A stretch of 64,000 nt of DNA from Yarrowia lipolytica (Eukaryota > Ascomycota > Dipodascomycetes > Dipodascales): assembly GCF_001761485.1 (NCBI RefSeq), contig NC_090772.1:2912501-2976500 (forward strand), read 5' to 3'. The position numbers and the translations under genes are program-made. Under the pieces are notes generated by a model. That model was not told the DNA's origin. It saw nothing but the letters and a program-made list of their open reading frames with translations, and searched no databases. This document shows, piece by piece, positions 49,690-62,800 of this stretch (its first letter is position 1; each line of letters starts with the position of its first letter).

Positions 49690-52361
49690 AATTTTCTTTT
49701 CCTTTTTTGTTGGGTATAGATACGCCAGGTGAGTTGTAAGAAGAAGACTTGTGCGTGGGTCTGCAAAGTTTGTGGGTGAAAAAATTGTGCATAGAGTATT
49801 GTGCATGTCACGTGGAGTCAAAAGGAGAATTTTTCTTTGGCTTGCTTTGTTTGGTTGCAACCTTAATTTACGCCATGATGTAATGTGTGTCGAGCAACGA
49901 ATGGGAGAGGGTTGATATGGCCTTTTGGGGCGGGTATTTGGTGGGGCTGGGTCTTTGTGTTTGTCGGTATACATTTTTCGACCTTACAAGCCGTTTTTCG
50001 GCCCCAAAAGTCGCTTTTGACGCTTCTTTTCGCTCAGCTTCCGCGAGCCTCATATCGCATCTTTACTTCTTCTCTGCTCTCTCTTTCTCTCTCTCTCCCG
50101 TCAAACAACGTTGCCCCTAAATGCGCTTCCCCAATCACATGGCCGGCTAGTTTCAGCAACTCTGTTACTAAGCTCGTTAGATCGAGCAACCCATGTTGCA
50201 GCCATGAGAGTATGAGTCATGTGAAACTGTTGCAACCGCAATTGCGAGAGTCGCTACTGGCCGCGGACTTGTAGTCGTGCGGATGCTGTACGAAACTCCA
50301 TAGCCCACCTTATCTCACCTCATCAGAGAGCTGTCAAGTGACGCTAAGATGCTAAAGTGGCGTTTAGGCTAAGACTAAAGCTCGCCGTTGAGCTGATGAT
50401 AGTGAAGCTGGCTATTGTGGGAGCGCACTGGAGAGCGTGTACGACTACAAGTACGACTACAACAAGTGTGACAGTGGATGTTACGTCGGACTTACTGCCG
50501 TGCAATACTTGAACCTTTCAACTACAGTGGATAGTTGCAATACCATAGAGTATGCCGTCGTATCATCCATTACTGCACACCTCCACACTGCAGTCAGGGG
50601 AACGCAAGAGTGAGATATCCTACCTTGTACTCGTACAATGGCGTATGTTCCTCAAGTCCAAGTTTGAATGCAATCTGTTTGTGGTCACGTGACCGTGGTT
50701 TCTCTCGAGGCTGGGTCTATATATACCGCCGTCTCCTTCCAGATGATCCTTTCAATGCACCGGCGGTGTTGTGAAATTACTACTTGTAGTATTACGCCCG
50801 TCGTTTAATTAGAGTGTCCTTGTATTCTTAGTGGTGATAACGGTCCACGGAACAAGACACGTCTGTTACGAGTACTGTAGCGGGAGGTCGGGGGGATGTG
50901 GTATATATATGGCTGGTCTTATTGCGTGTTTAGTTGATTCCACAGGTTTTCTTTCATAAATGTGGCCCCGTTGGCTTTTTGAAGCGACTTGGCGCGACTT
51001 TGTAGCTGAAGGAAGACCATTGAAGACCTTTGAAAAGACGATAACGTACATCCTGCACACTGCACTTGTTCGTACAATGGTCATCCGCCTTAGGCTAACC
51101 AACTGGGACACCACTGAAATGCTCATCTGCACTTTTCAGATCGTGGTTAGCATTTTTCAACCACCCATGTTCACGCCTGGAAAAGTTGTTTGGGGTAAAT
51201 AAGCCGAGGTTCACACTACGGATCATGTACATGCTGTACTGTACGAGTAATCACGGTATGAGGGTACCAGTAGGACTTTTCTCGTGATACACCATCGACA
51301 GCTACGCCCTCGTGTCGCCACCAGAGTGTCGTATCTGTCTATGGTACAAACCCTCCATCAAACCACCTCTTCCCCTGCAAGACGCTCATTAATACCCACG
51401 TGAATTGTCTCCAACCTCGCCTACAGAGTTCAGGTGCAGGTGCAGCTAGAGAGAAAGAGAGAGTACAGTACGCGCGAAGTAGCTACTTGATAACAGACAG
51501 GTACCAGCTGGTGTTCAGTGACTCGTACAATTGTCACATTGACAAATAAATGGCAACGTATTCTTCCACCACCTCCCTTCCACCCCTCCATCTCTCCACC
51601 TCTCCGCCTCTCCATCACTTGTACTCGTAGTCCTGGTCTTGATTCAGAGCGATAATCTTGCAGGTGGTTATATGGCAATAGCAGTGGCTTTATTTTTCAC
51701 CCTGAGACACCCAAATGGGCCTTGTTCAGACGTGACGTGTCCTAAGTGAAGGAATATTTTTGGTCTTGGCCACGCGTTGTGCATCCAGATCAGGGTACGG
51801 GGAGAAGTGCAGGTGTCAGTGTGAAACCGACCTTCAGACGGCCGATCAACACAAACACACGTCTTCAATTGCCCTCCGCTGTCTATCTCACACGCGCTGT
51901 CTCCCTCTCTCTCTCTCTCTCTCGTTCTCCTTAACATCCCCTTGGATAGCCCATTAGAGCTTCTTTGGTGCTTGGGGTTTGGGGCTTGGGGTTTCTGGGG
52001 CTGAGAGGCTATTATGGTTTTTGGTGCAGATCGAGGAGCGGAATAGTGCGCATTTGGACGTGAGAGAAGTGGGTGTTAGGAGGGACAAGACGAGGGAAAA
52101 CGCGGTTTTTGCGACATATTTCGGGGTAGTTTAGCTCGCACAGTTGCTCCTAATCTGTCTCCGTCTTCCAAATGCCCCTCCTTACACACCCCTCTCGCAC
52201 CCCCCCCAGGGCCATTTTTCACACCCTCGCGTCCCTCGTACATTTACATAAAGTTAAGGTTTTGTTCCAACCACCAGCTCACTCCAAAGTGCTACTCATG
52301 TCTCGTCCAAAATCCATCTTGTGCAACTCCCCCGGTTCCCACAACAAGACATCCACACGCA
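49690..52361. other. Long gene-free interval
   Basis: 2.7 kb without a supported gene. It holds a perfect GGTCACGTGACC palindrome with a TATA box (50683-50725), a (CT)n tract near 51903-51922, GTAC-type words (50440-50460, 51225-51250) and pyrimidine-rich sequence leading to MTS1. Confidence 0.45.
50683..50725 (+). promoter_or_regulatory. Orphan promoter-like element
   Basis: The 12-bp palindrome GGTCACGTGACC (50683-50694) and TATATATA (50718-50725) lie upstream of an ATG near 50741 whose frame has only 22 codons. No gene is recognised downstream. Confidence 0.35.
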
Positions 52362-54158
52362 ATGGCCTCCCAAGAGTCCCATCTGGACACCATTGAGTTC
52401 ATCGAGACTCCTGCTGCCAAGCCTCAGCCTCCCGCCAGCACCGCTACTGGCGTGAGAACCACTGACGTGAGTATTGACCAAAGTGAATGAGTGGCTGTTG
52501 TAGGTCGCCAACGGACAACCTCCAGCAATCATCGCAAGGTAGAGATGGACAGGACACAGCCATGACGAGCACCCGTCTCATTAACTATGTGACGCGGTTA
52601 ATGCGCTACCCAAGATGTTCTCGTCAATGTGGTGCCACCACCAGACTTGGTGACGTGGATCACTTCCCCAACTTAGTGCCGCCTCCTCCAACTGCAACTA
52701 CCACCAATCCAAATCCTAACACAGTACCCCTGTATCAAGAACGCCCCTCTGCCCGCTGACGGCCCCGGCGCTCGACACTTCTCCAACGGCCTGCTCTTCT
52801 CCATCCTGCTGGGTGTTCCCTTCTTCATCAACTACAAGATCGGCGGCTCCATCTGGACCTACCTCTTCTTCTTCCTGATCACCGGCCTGCCCCTCCTCGT
52901 CTCCTTCTGGGCCGTCGTCTCCGCCATCTCCCCTCGAATCAACGATGACTGCAAGCTCCCCGGCCGACCCGTCGAGTACTACCTCGAGTTCCACGACCCC
53001 GCTCTCGCCAAGAAGTACTCCGGCAACAACAAGATCCCCTACGAGACCTTCCACGAGCTGTACTTTGACAACAAGGTCTCCATGCGAGGTGATGCTCTCG
53101 ACATTCTCGAGTACCGACATGACTTCATGACCTTCAACTTCACCTGGGGTCTGTTCAAGTTCTTCCTACTGTCCATGATTCCCGAGATCATCTTCCACAC
53201 CCAGTCCCAGGACGAGGAGCAGGTCCGAGAACACTACGACCGAGGAGATGACTTCTACGCCTGGTTCCTTGGCCCCCGAATGATCTACACCTCCGGTGTC
53301 ATCTCCGACATCAACAAGGCCGAGACCCTCGAACAGATGCAGGACAACAAGCTGCGAATCGTCTGTGAGAAGGCCGCTCTCAAGCAGGGCGAGGAGGTTC
53401 TCGATATTGGCTGTGGCTGGGGAACTCTCGCTCGATTTGCTTCCCAGGAGTACGGTGTCAACGTCACCGGTATTACCCTTGGAAAGAACCAGACTGCTTA
53501 CGGAAACAAGAACCTCGCCAAGGACGGTATTCCCACCACCCAGTCCCGAATTCTGTGCATGGACTACCGAGACATCCCCCTTGCCCAGGGCGGAAAAAAG
53601 AAGTACGACAAGATTATCTCTCTGGAGATGGTCGAGCACGTTGGTGTCAAGAACCTCGGCTCTTTCTGCTCCCAGGTCTACGACATGCTTGAGGATGACG
53701 GTACCTTTGTTCTGCAGTACTCCGGTCTGCGAAAGCACTGGCAGTACGAGGATCTCAACTGGGGTCTGTTCATGAACAAGTACATTTTCCCCGGAGCTGA
53801 CGCCTCTACCCCCCTGTCCTTCTTCCTCGACAAGATGGAGGGTGCTGGTTTCGAGACTGTTTCCATTGATAACATTGGTGTCCACTACTCCTCTACTCTG
53901 TGGAGCTGGTACCGAAACTGGATGGGCAACAAGGACAAGGTCATCAACAAGTACGGCGTTCGATGGTTCCGAATCTGGGAGTTCTTCCTGGCCTCTTCCG
54001 TCATCACCTCTCGACAGGGAGGTGCAGCTGCCCACCAGTACGTGTTCCGAAAGAACATCAACAAGCGACATGCTGTTGAGGATATCCCTACCCACTGGGG
54101 TCTCAAGGTTCCTCAGCCCAAGCACGGCAACAACTGGCTTCCTGAGGGTGCTTACTAA
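52362..54158 (+). CDS. MTS1: Sphingolipid C9-methyltransferase, two exons
   Basis: Exon 1 is 52362-52466 (35 codons) and exon 2 is 52725-54158 (477 codons plus stop), giving 512 residues. The join is in phase 0 (GVRTTD to YPCIKNAPLPADGPG). The enzyme adds the C9 methyl branch of fungal glucosylceramide, using S-adenosylmethionine, at an internal membrane. Two membrane helices follow residue 50 (LLFSILLGVPFFINY, then WTYLFFFLITGLPLLVSFWA). The SAM loop LDIGCGWGT is at 261-269 (D262), within a cyclopropane-fatty-acid-synthase-type domain with EMVEHVG. The length and the N-terminal helices fit fungal C9-methyltransferase better than soluble CFA synthase. C-terminal residues YRNWMGNK and RQGGAAAHQYVFRKN are family-like. 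Confidence 0.92.
52467..52724 (+). other. Intron of MTS1
   Basis: 258 nt. Donor GTGAGT at 52467; TCCTAAC branch followed directly by ACAG ending at 52724; phase 0. In-frame stops inside it confirm that it must be removed. Confidence 0.9.
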
Positions 54159-55195
54159 GTGTTTTTAGTGGGCCAACTTGTTAAAAATATGTAATAGAAT
54201 ATACGATAGGTATGACCAGCATGACGTGTGTTACAGAGAGTGACGTAGATGACGAGACTGTTTCTCAGCCTTGACAAGGACACTTCCGATACAACTCACC
54301 TATGGTTGGTTAAACCGCATTGGTGTTGTGCGGTACAAGTACTGTATGGACTTGTCGAGGCAAGCGGCAATGTACAGACTCGTCGGCCGCGTCTCACACA
54401 ACCCACCACGCGACCCTCGGATGTCTTGTATAGGGGAAAATCCAAAGGTGTCAAACAAGAGGGGAAGGTGTCGTTTCCACTATAATTAACCAAACAGTGG
54501 TCAAGGAGATGGGTGAAGAGGTCTGCAGGGGCACTAAATCAACTGTCTCACAAACTGTGTCGGCTTAGTAAGCTGTACAACCTGACAATGACTAGATGAG
54601 GAGTAGTTCAGAGTCCCATCTTGTCGCTTCACCCCGTGAGCCAACCCACTTATACCCGTTAAGACCGACGTCCCGAAGGTTGATGAGCATGAACTTAAAG
54701 GTGCGTGAAAAAAGTGGGGCTCTTAAGCGAGATTAAGCAAGAATCGGATTGCGCAAGAGGAAGAGGGTGCACTTAGAAGACGGGGAAATCACGATACCAA
54801 AGACAATTGGGCGGTCTCAAATCAACTGCCGTTGTTTTTTTAGTGTCGAATTCGATAGAGTTCCGGTTTTAGTGCCTTCGGTACCCCCTTGACTGTTTAG
54901 TGATACGATGCCTCCCCCGCATTAAGGCCTAAGCATGATTGTCTGGAGATAGACGTAGGAGGGAAATACACATTTTTGTGGTGGGAATTGTGGAGCAATT
55001 TTTATATTAGTCGAATTGTGTCATTCTGGAGATTCCCAAGGTACCATTTTCATCTTTTTGACCCTCCTATATCCCATTTTTCTCCCCTTCAGCACCCCGA
55101 CCCCGCCTGCATGTGCTTGAAGTCTAACTCATTGGGCTCCTGAGGGACAGATCTTCCTATATACTGGCTTCTGTCTTCCTTCTCCACACTCAACC
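54159..55195. other. Intergenic before the paraoxonase-like gene
   Basis: No gene is seen. A TATATA box at 55158-55163 lies 33 bases before the next start. GTAC-type words occur near 54330-54345. Confidence 0.5.
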
Positions 55196-56461
55196 ATGTT
55201 CAGACTTTTGCTCAATTCGATTCTGCTGATCGCGGCCGTCATCATCGGGGTGGCCAACTACAATGGCTTGCCCACCTCTGCTCTGGACGTGCGAGATTCT
55301 CTACTTCCCATGATGTGGAGATACTCGGGAATCGAGCCCGTCAACAACAACTGTCACGTGGTGGAGGGCGTGGAGGCGTGTGAGGACGCCAAGTACGACG
55401 AGGAGAGTGGACTGGTGTTCATGGCGTGCGGTAACGCCGAGGCTCGAAAAAAGTGGTTCCCTGGAACCGGATTCTTCATGGACCCCGAGACTGCTCGACA
55501 CCAGGTGGACCAGATCTTTGTGTTCGATCCCAAGACTGAGAAGATCCAGAACGTGCACGTCAAGGACTTTGAGGGTCATACTTTTACCTCCCACGGTCTC
55601 GACGTGTTCACTCTCAAGGATGGAACCAAGATCATTGCCGCTGTCAACCACAAGGCTGACGCTTCGGTCATCTCCTTCTTCAAGGTCAACCACCCTGGAG
55701 AAGTTGCTTACATTGGCGAAATCAAGGATGACCTTCTCAAGATCCCCAACTCCGTTGCTCTGTTCTACACCCCCGAGGGCCAGCTGGGCTTTGTGGCTAC
55801 CAATGACCATGTGGAGCGTGAGGGACCCAAGCGTCAGGTGGCTGAGATTCTTGGTCTCAAGGCTACCTATCTCGTCTATTGCGCTGTTGACATTGACAAT
55901 GGAGTCACTGGAAAGTGCCACAAGGTCGCCGATCATCTTGTCTATCCCAACGGTATTGCTCATATCCCCGGCACTCACGACTTTGTGCAGTCCGACTCTC
56001 GAGACGCCAAAATCAAGCACTGGAGCTGGAACTCCACGTCGCAGAAGCTGGATCTCAACTCGGCTACCATGGTCGGAGCACCCATGGATAACGTGCGTGT
56101 AATTCCCGGCACCAAGGACGTCATGGTGGCAGCCTTCCCCAATGTGCTCCAGGTGATGCACAAGTACAAAAACATGGATGACAAGAACTCTCGGGTCAAG
56201 ACTGTTGGTCTGCGACTCAATCACAACGAGGGCTACAAGATCCCCCACGTGATCCACAAGTCCAACGACGACTATGGCGTCTTTGTCAACACTGTCTACA
56301 ACTACTTCCCCAAGGAGAACAAGATTCTGGCTGGTTCGTGTTTCGCCAAAGGTCTAGTTGTCTGTAACGGTCCTGATGGAGCCCAGGCCCAGAAGATTGT
56401 CGAGGAGGAGGTCAACAAGAACGTTGATATTGACGAGGATGAGGAGGAGGATGAGGACTAA
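55196..56461 (+). CDS. Paraoxonase/arylesterase-family lactonase-like enzyme
   Basis: 421 residues: an N-terminal hydrophobic signal-anchor (MFRLLLNSILLIAAVIIGVA) and a six-bladed beta-propeller. Compared with human PON1 from memory, the calcium ligands are matched by N203-D204 in ATNDHV, N252 in YPNGI and D298-N299 in MDNV, with E60 or E63 as the first ligand. The catalytic His pair is matched by H133 (TSHGLD) and H152 (AVNHKA). An intact hydrolase, probably a lactonase, is therefore expected, anchored in the secretory route. The very acidic tail (DIDEDEEEDED) is not typical of PON. The substrate is unknown. Confidence 0.85.
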   Translation: MFRLLLNSILLIAAVIIGVANYNGLPTSALDVRDSLLPMMWRYSGIEPVNNNCHVVEGVEACEDAKYDEESGLVFMACGNAEARKKWFPGTGFFMDPETARHQVDQIFVFDPKTEKIQNVHVKDFEGHTFTSHGLDVFTLKDGTKIIAAVNHKADASVISFFKVNHPGEVAYIGEIKDDLLKIPNSVALFYTPEGQLGFVATNDHVEREGPKRQVAEILGLKATYLVYCAVDIDNGVTGKCHKVADHLVYPNGIAHIPGTHDFVQSDSRDAKIKHWSWNSTSQKLDLNSATMVGAPMDNVRVIPGTKDVMVAAFPNVLQVMHKYKNMDDKNSRVKTVGLRLNHNEGYKIPHVIHKSNDDYGVFVNTVYNYFPKENKILAGSCFAKGLVVCNGPDGAQAQKIVEEEVNKNVDIDEDEEEDED

Positions 56462-56801
56462 TGTATTTGTTGAATGTATTATGGTTGTAAAACAGTGTTG
56501 ATGTGTATGTACTGTATATACTCTACTGGATGTACTATAATGAAATATTGTATTACAATAAATGTACAGTAAAGTCTCTACGAATAATCAAGACAATAAC
56601 CAGTTTGGAGATGTAATTCCATGATATTCATGTGGTTTGCAAGTGACCATGATAACACATTAAAACCACTTGAACTATACACTAGCTACAACTACTCTCG
56701 CTACAAATACACACAATATGAACAATAATTCCATTAATCATCAATAGTAACATACACAAAATCCTTCCCAAAATAAAAATCCTCCCTCTTCATTCCTCCA
56801 C
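56462..56801. other. Convergent 3' intergenic
   Basis: AT-rich 3' UTR sequence of both neighbours, with ACAATAAATG near 56555. Nothing else is seen. Confidence 0.5.
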
Positions 56802-59800
56802 CTACTGAGCCTTCTTGGTGTTAGGCACAGCAGGATGCCGTCGTCTCTTGAGAATCACGTCAACAGTCTGAATGTCCACTCTGGGCGGCTGGCCACCTCG
56901 TGGAGAAAGACTGAAGACAATATCCTTGACGTTCTCGGAACCGCCCTCGGCAGCCAACAGAGCCTTTCGCAGCTGGTATCGCGATCGCTTGTCGGTGATG
57001 ACCTCGGGGGAGTCAAACTGGCTGAAAATGAAGTCAGTCAGGCGAGATACAAACAGGTACTGGTGCTCGGCGTACAGAACAGCAGCAAGAACAAACCAAG
57101 GGGCAACTGTGACCACTCCCAGAGAGGTACCATCAATACCAAGAGTCTGGGAGACGGACACGTATCTCACATTGGTGAATGCCACAGCAGCATCATTGTC
57201 GTAGTGAACAGATCTCAGCATAACGACAAGAGCAGTGGTGGACAGAGAACCCAGCCAGGTGATGAAGGTGAGGATATCGTCCCAAGGCTGGATGTTTTCC
57301 ACTCGTCGAGGAGTGGGTCTCTGGAAGTCGACCGAGATTTTGAGGAACTCGGATCGCAAAGACAAAAAGTTGTGGATGAGAGCACACAGAGGCCCCAGAG
57401 CCCAAACGGGGCCAAAGAGAGCCACAAATCCAAACTGGGTGATGGTGCTTCGGTAGTCGTTAGTGACGTCGTATACTGACTTGCTTCGCTCGCCTCGAAC
57501 AATGTCCATGTAGTGCTCTTCCTGGGGAGCAAGTTCAACAGGGGCAGCAACGACAACACCTCGAATCTTGCTGATGACAGGCAGAGCAAACCGAATAACA
57601 ATGGGAAGAGCTCGAGAAAGGACAAAGTTGATCACCTGAGCAGTTCCAAGGAAGTAGATCATCTGATCATAGAGTCGAGAGCTGTCAACAGTGAAAGGCT
57701 TAACGACGGTGTCACCGACCAGGAAGTTGATCAGCTCCTGGAACACATTCAAATATCCAACCAGGTTCTGTCCAAACGGCAAGTAGATGAAGCCCGTGAG
57801 GAAGAGACCAAAGTAGGATGACAGGAAGTCAACCACAAACAACTTGATGGTCAGAGATCGAGTGTACACACCCTCGAACTCGTGGTTCTCCCAGTCGGTC
57901 ATCTTCTTGGCAATGATGCCGTAGATGACCTTGAAGACACCGAGGAACACGACGAGAAGAGCCGTGGGGACGAGAGGGGCGTAGTCGGAGAAAGGACCAT
58001 GGTAGATCTGTCTGGTGTAGATCTCAAAAGCAAAGATTATTGTGTGACCAACAACCAGCAGAGCAGCAAGGGTAAACGCAACCGGGATGAATGCCAGCTC
58101 CTTGGCAACTCGCTTGGAGGGAGAGTACCAGGGTCGCTTGATGTCAGAGATCATGTCAATCTTGGCACCCTCGGCAATGAAAGCTCGTCGCTCACCAACG
58201 GCAGATGCGTTGGTTGCTCCAAATCGGATGGCCAGGTTGGTCTCCCGCTTTCTCCAAGCCCGAACAAACACAATGGACCAGATCTGGATTACCAAAGTGT
58301 AGAAGAAGGAGTAGCTGGGGAGCAGGAAGTGGGCCAGAACACCGACAATGGAAGGCACAATCAGCCACTGCAGGTAGAACTGGGAGAAACCAAAGTAGAA
58401 GGCCACCTGCTCTCCGTAGAGGTCGTTGATGGCGTCCAGGTCCTCGTCATCCACCACCCACTTGGAGCCCAGAAGAGCGGCGTACTGCTTGTTCTTCTTT
58501 CGGTCCTGAAGAGGGAATATCTCGTCAATGTAGGCAAACTTGGGGTTAGAAGGGTCAATTCCCAGACCGCCGTCAATCTCTGGAGCGGACAGGTAGTGGT
58601 GCACCAGCCGAAGTCGCTCACTGGACTTGTACTCTTTGGAGTGCTCTCGCAGCTGCTCGAACGAGTCCTTCTTCAGGTTTCGAGGATTGTCGGATCGCAG
58701 GTGGTACAGGAAGTCGTTGACGTGGGAGTGGGAGGCGGCTCGGTCAATGATAATGTCGGAGAACTTGAGGAAGACCAGCAGCTCATTGCCGAGACCGTCT
58801 CGGACCTTGGTGTCAATGTGGTTCGCGGCAAGGAGTCCAGTGAGCTGCTCAATGTGGTGCAGATCCTTCTCGGCGCCCTGCGGCTTGACGACAATGACGT
58901 AGTCGGCGTCAAAGTACTGGATCTGGTCCTGGGGGGCAAGGTGAGGCAGAGGAGGAGGAGGAGGGGTCTCCTTGATGACACTGGTCTTGGTCACCTCCAC
59001 GTGGTCCACTCGCTTTCGCAGCCCGGAAGAGTCGACTCCAGACACGGCGGTGGTCTTGTGAGCGTCCACTGACGAGCCCAGAGACGTGACTTGGGCGTGA
59101 GCGTCAGCAATGACTCCATCAGTAGGAGGCACTCCCTTGACGGCGGCCGTGGTCGATCCAGAGCCAATTATCGGTTCACGGGTCTCGGTGTAGATCTCTC
59201 GGTGCACAGGGGTCTGTCCGGCTACTCCAGGACCCTCCTGGGTGCTCTCGTAGGGGGCGCTGATGTTTCTGGCGTTCTCCTCCGGCATTCCAATCGTCTG
59301 GTTCTGATGCTGGGGATAGGGGGAAGTAGAGTTTAGATTATGACTATCTCCGGTGTAGTCCGAACCATAATTCTGGCCCAGAGGAGTGGATCCCGTGAAG
59401 CCGTCAAACTGGTTGGAGGGAGCGTACCGGGGAGTCTCCTCGGTGGGGAAGCCGTCAGCTCGCAGCTTGGTGTGCACCTCGCCGGTAGGGTTGACGGCGG
59501 GGTTCTCGGGGCTACCAAGCTCCTTGAGGTGCTGGCCAGCTGCCTCGGTCTGAGGAATCTCGTTAGTCACCACGTCGACTGCGGTGTCGGCGGCAGCCAC
59601 GGCTCCACCAGAGGGAATTCCGGTCACCCCCGAGTTGACGCCAGCGGGACTCTCTCCAATGTTTGTAGTCACGCCTCGAGTGGTACCAGAAGAGTAGGGG
59701 TCGGAGGAGGCGGAGGAAGAACCAACTCCAGCACCAACTCCAGAACCAACTCCAGAAGTGTCCTTGTTGTAGCCAGTAGCGTCGATGTGAACACCTCGCT

Positions 59801-62800
59801 CACCGCCGTGGGTGGCCGTGGACACGGGTCCGTACTTGGCTCGCTCAAGCTCGCCCTCGGTGGGGGCTCGAGAACCAGGAACGACGCCAACACCCGCCTG
59901 GCCAGACCGAATAGACCGCTCAAAGTTCTTGGCCATGGAGGGCGAAGGAGGAGAGTTGGCAGAGGTGGTAGATCTTTGCACAGGTGAAGAGGGCTGGGCG
60001 GGAAGTCCGTTAGCTCCAGTCTGGCCAGAAAGAGGGATGCCAGAGGCTGGATCGTGAGTCACGGGGGTGTTTCCAGGCAGGCCAGACGCAGCTCCGATGC
60101 CAGGGACAGTAGATGAACCGGGCTGAACCGAAGATCCAGTCTGAGGAACAGCGCCACTCTGGTAAGAAGAGCCAGTCTGGGGAGCAGTACCGCTCTGGTA
60201 AGAAGAGCCAGTCTGGGGAGCAGCACCGCTCTGATAAGAACCAGAGACAGGTCGTTCCTTGTCACCGAGAACTCCGACGCCAGCAAAGTGCTTGTGGCCT
60301 CCAGACTCAGCCTGTTCTCGCTCCTGTCGGACAGAATCAAAGCCGTGGGACTGGGTGGGGCTCTTGTTGTGGTGGTGGTGGTTCTTGCCTAGACCAATAG
60401 CGCCGACCACGGACGCCAGACCGGCCTTGGTCTTGCCAGAAAAGGTGTGGTGGTCGAACTCCTCGGGTCGACCGTCCATTATATGGGCGTGGCCAGGCTG
60501 AATCTCGGAACCGGCAGCAGCGTCCTCTCGGAAGCCACCGAGGTTGGGGGAGCCAGTGGAGGAGACGCCAGTTCCAGTGGCAGAAGTGCCAACACCAGGA
60601 GCACCAGTGCCAGTGACACCAGATCCAGCAACTCCGGAAGTACCGGTAGCACCAGTTCCATGGGCACCAGGGCCAACGCCCGATCCAGTGATTCCAGCAG
60701 TCTGAGCTCCATGAGAGCCGACTCCGGAACCGACACCAGAGCCAACACCTCCCAGACCTGTACCGCCAAGGGCTGCTCCTCCGAGAGCCTCACCTCGAAG
60801 ACCCTGAGCCTTGCCATCGAGGTCACCCTTGAAACCATCGACCTTTCCAACCGTGTTCTTCTCGGCATCGGACCTGAAACCATCGACCTTGCCGAGAGCG
60901 TCAGACTTGTAGCCGTCAACGCGGCCGACAGTCTGGTTCTGGGCCTCATTTCGAAGGCCGTCCTTGACTCCGGCGCCAGAAATACCACCGGCTCCAAGAG
61001 CTCCGGCGCCAAGAGCTGCGCCTCCGGGAATATCCTTGCCTCCCAGAGCGTTGTTCAAAGCCTGCTTCTCGGCGTGGTGCTCAGCCTTACGCTCGAGTCC
61101 GTGGGGAGAGAAGTCGTTCTTAACGTTGGAGAAGTCTGACTTGAGACCCTGTTCTCCTCGAGAGAAATCAGAACTGATACCGTGCTCTCCTCGAGACAGG
61201 CCGGAGGTGAGGCCGTGCTCGCCCTTGGAGAAATCAGAGGCGATGCCATGCTCGCCTCGAGATAGACCAGACTCAATACCATGGCCGCCTCGGGACAGCT
61301 CGTGCTCGCCCTTTCCGAACTCGGAGCCCAGACCATGCTCCCCCTTCTGGAGCTCGGATCTTAGGCCGTGAGTGTCCTTAGAAAAGCCGTGCTCCAGCTC
61401 CTCGGCCTTCCTCTCAGCAGTCTTCTCGAAACCCTCGACCTTGGAATGCAGGTTGTGGGTGCCGTGAGACTGGGGAAGATGTCCACCAGCAGACGAAGCG
61501 CCTAAGCCAGCAGCTCCGGCAGCACCAGCTCCGATGCCAGCAGCTCCGACTCCGTGAGAGTGGCCAGTTTGGCCATGTCCAGTCTCACCGTCAAAAGCAC
61601 TACCAGGAAGAGTGGAACCAGGGTCGAAAGAAGACACAGGGTTGGAGTGCTCTTTGTTGATGCCTCCAGCAACTCCAGCAATGGAGGGCTGGCCGCCAGA
61701 TTTGGGGCCAAACGATCCAGAGGGGGAGATGGTGCCGAGGTGACGTTCGCCAGACTCAGAGAGAGGGGCCTTGGCAGAGGCAGAGTAACCGGAGCCAGTC
61801 ACGTGGTCGTTACCGTAACCAGGCTGGCCGTTGGCGTAGCCAGGGTGAGTGTCATTGTACTCTGAAGAAGTGGTCTTCTGGTTGGGGGAGTGGGACGCGT
61901 AACCAGTGGAAGCAGAGGGAGAAGAGGAGTAACCAGTTCCAGTGGCGCCAGAAGTTCCAGTGGCACCAGAAGTTCCGGCAGAAGGAGAGTAGCCGGTTCC
62001 AGTGGACGCGGAAGGAGAATATGACGAGCCAGTAGTGGTAGTACCAGCACCGACAACTCCTGCACCAGCAGCTCCAGCTCCATTTCCAGTAGACTGGGTA
62101 GGAGATGATTGGTGGTGATGGTGGTTTTGGTGGTTGTGGCCGGAACCAGCAAGACCAGCGGCACCAGCGGCACCAGCAAGACCAGCGGCACCAGCTCCAG
62201 CACCAGAAGATCCAACACCAGACGAGCCCTGGCCTGCTCCAGAACCAAGGTTAGGCAAGGTTGAACCTCCAGGAACAGAGCCAGAGCCAGAACCGACACC
62301 GGGGATGTTGGAGGTGCCGGAAGAGGCTCCCAAACCAGGCACGTTGTTGCCAGGAATGTGGGAGGCGGCAGAGTTGGTGAGGTCGGACTCCGCTCCCTGA
62401 ACTCGGGACTTGGCGGCAGACTCGAGGTTGGAGGGGGCGTTCTGAGCCTGAGACTGAAGTCCCTGGGCCTGAGACTGAAGTCCCTGGGCCTGATGCTCGA
62501 CACCCTGAGCCTTGTTAAGGGCAGAGCCGGCCTGGGTGTTTCCAAGGGCAGCAGATGCTCCAGCAGCTCCGAGGCCGGAAGAGCCGACGCCAGAGGAGCC
62601 AGTGAGACCGGAAGCAGCGGTGCTCGATCCGAGACCGGAGGTGGGAGCACCAGTGGAACCAAGGCCACCGGCAGCACCGGCGACTCCCGCAGCTCCAGCA
62701 CTGCCGGCTCCGAGGCCAGCTCCATTCACCTCATTAGGATGAAGATCGCCAGAGAGAACGTTACCAACATCGTTCTGTCCAGCCAAGGGAGAAGCTCTCT

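Noticed and set aside
53082-54158. A separate cyclopropane-fatty-acid synthase gene starting at 53082
   Set aside because: The frame is open back to a consensus acceptor at 52724, and exon 1 plus two membrane helices make a full C9-methyltransferase.
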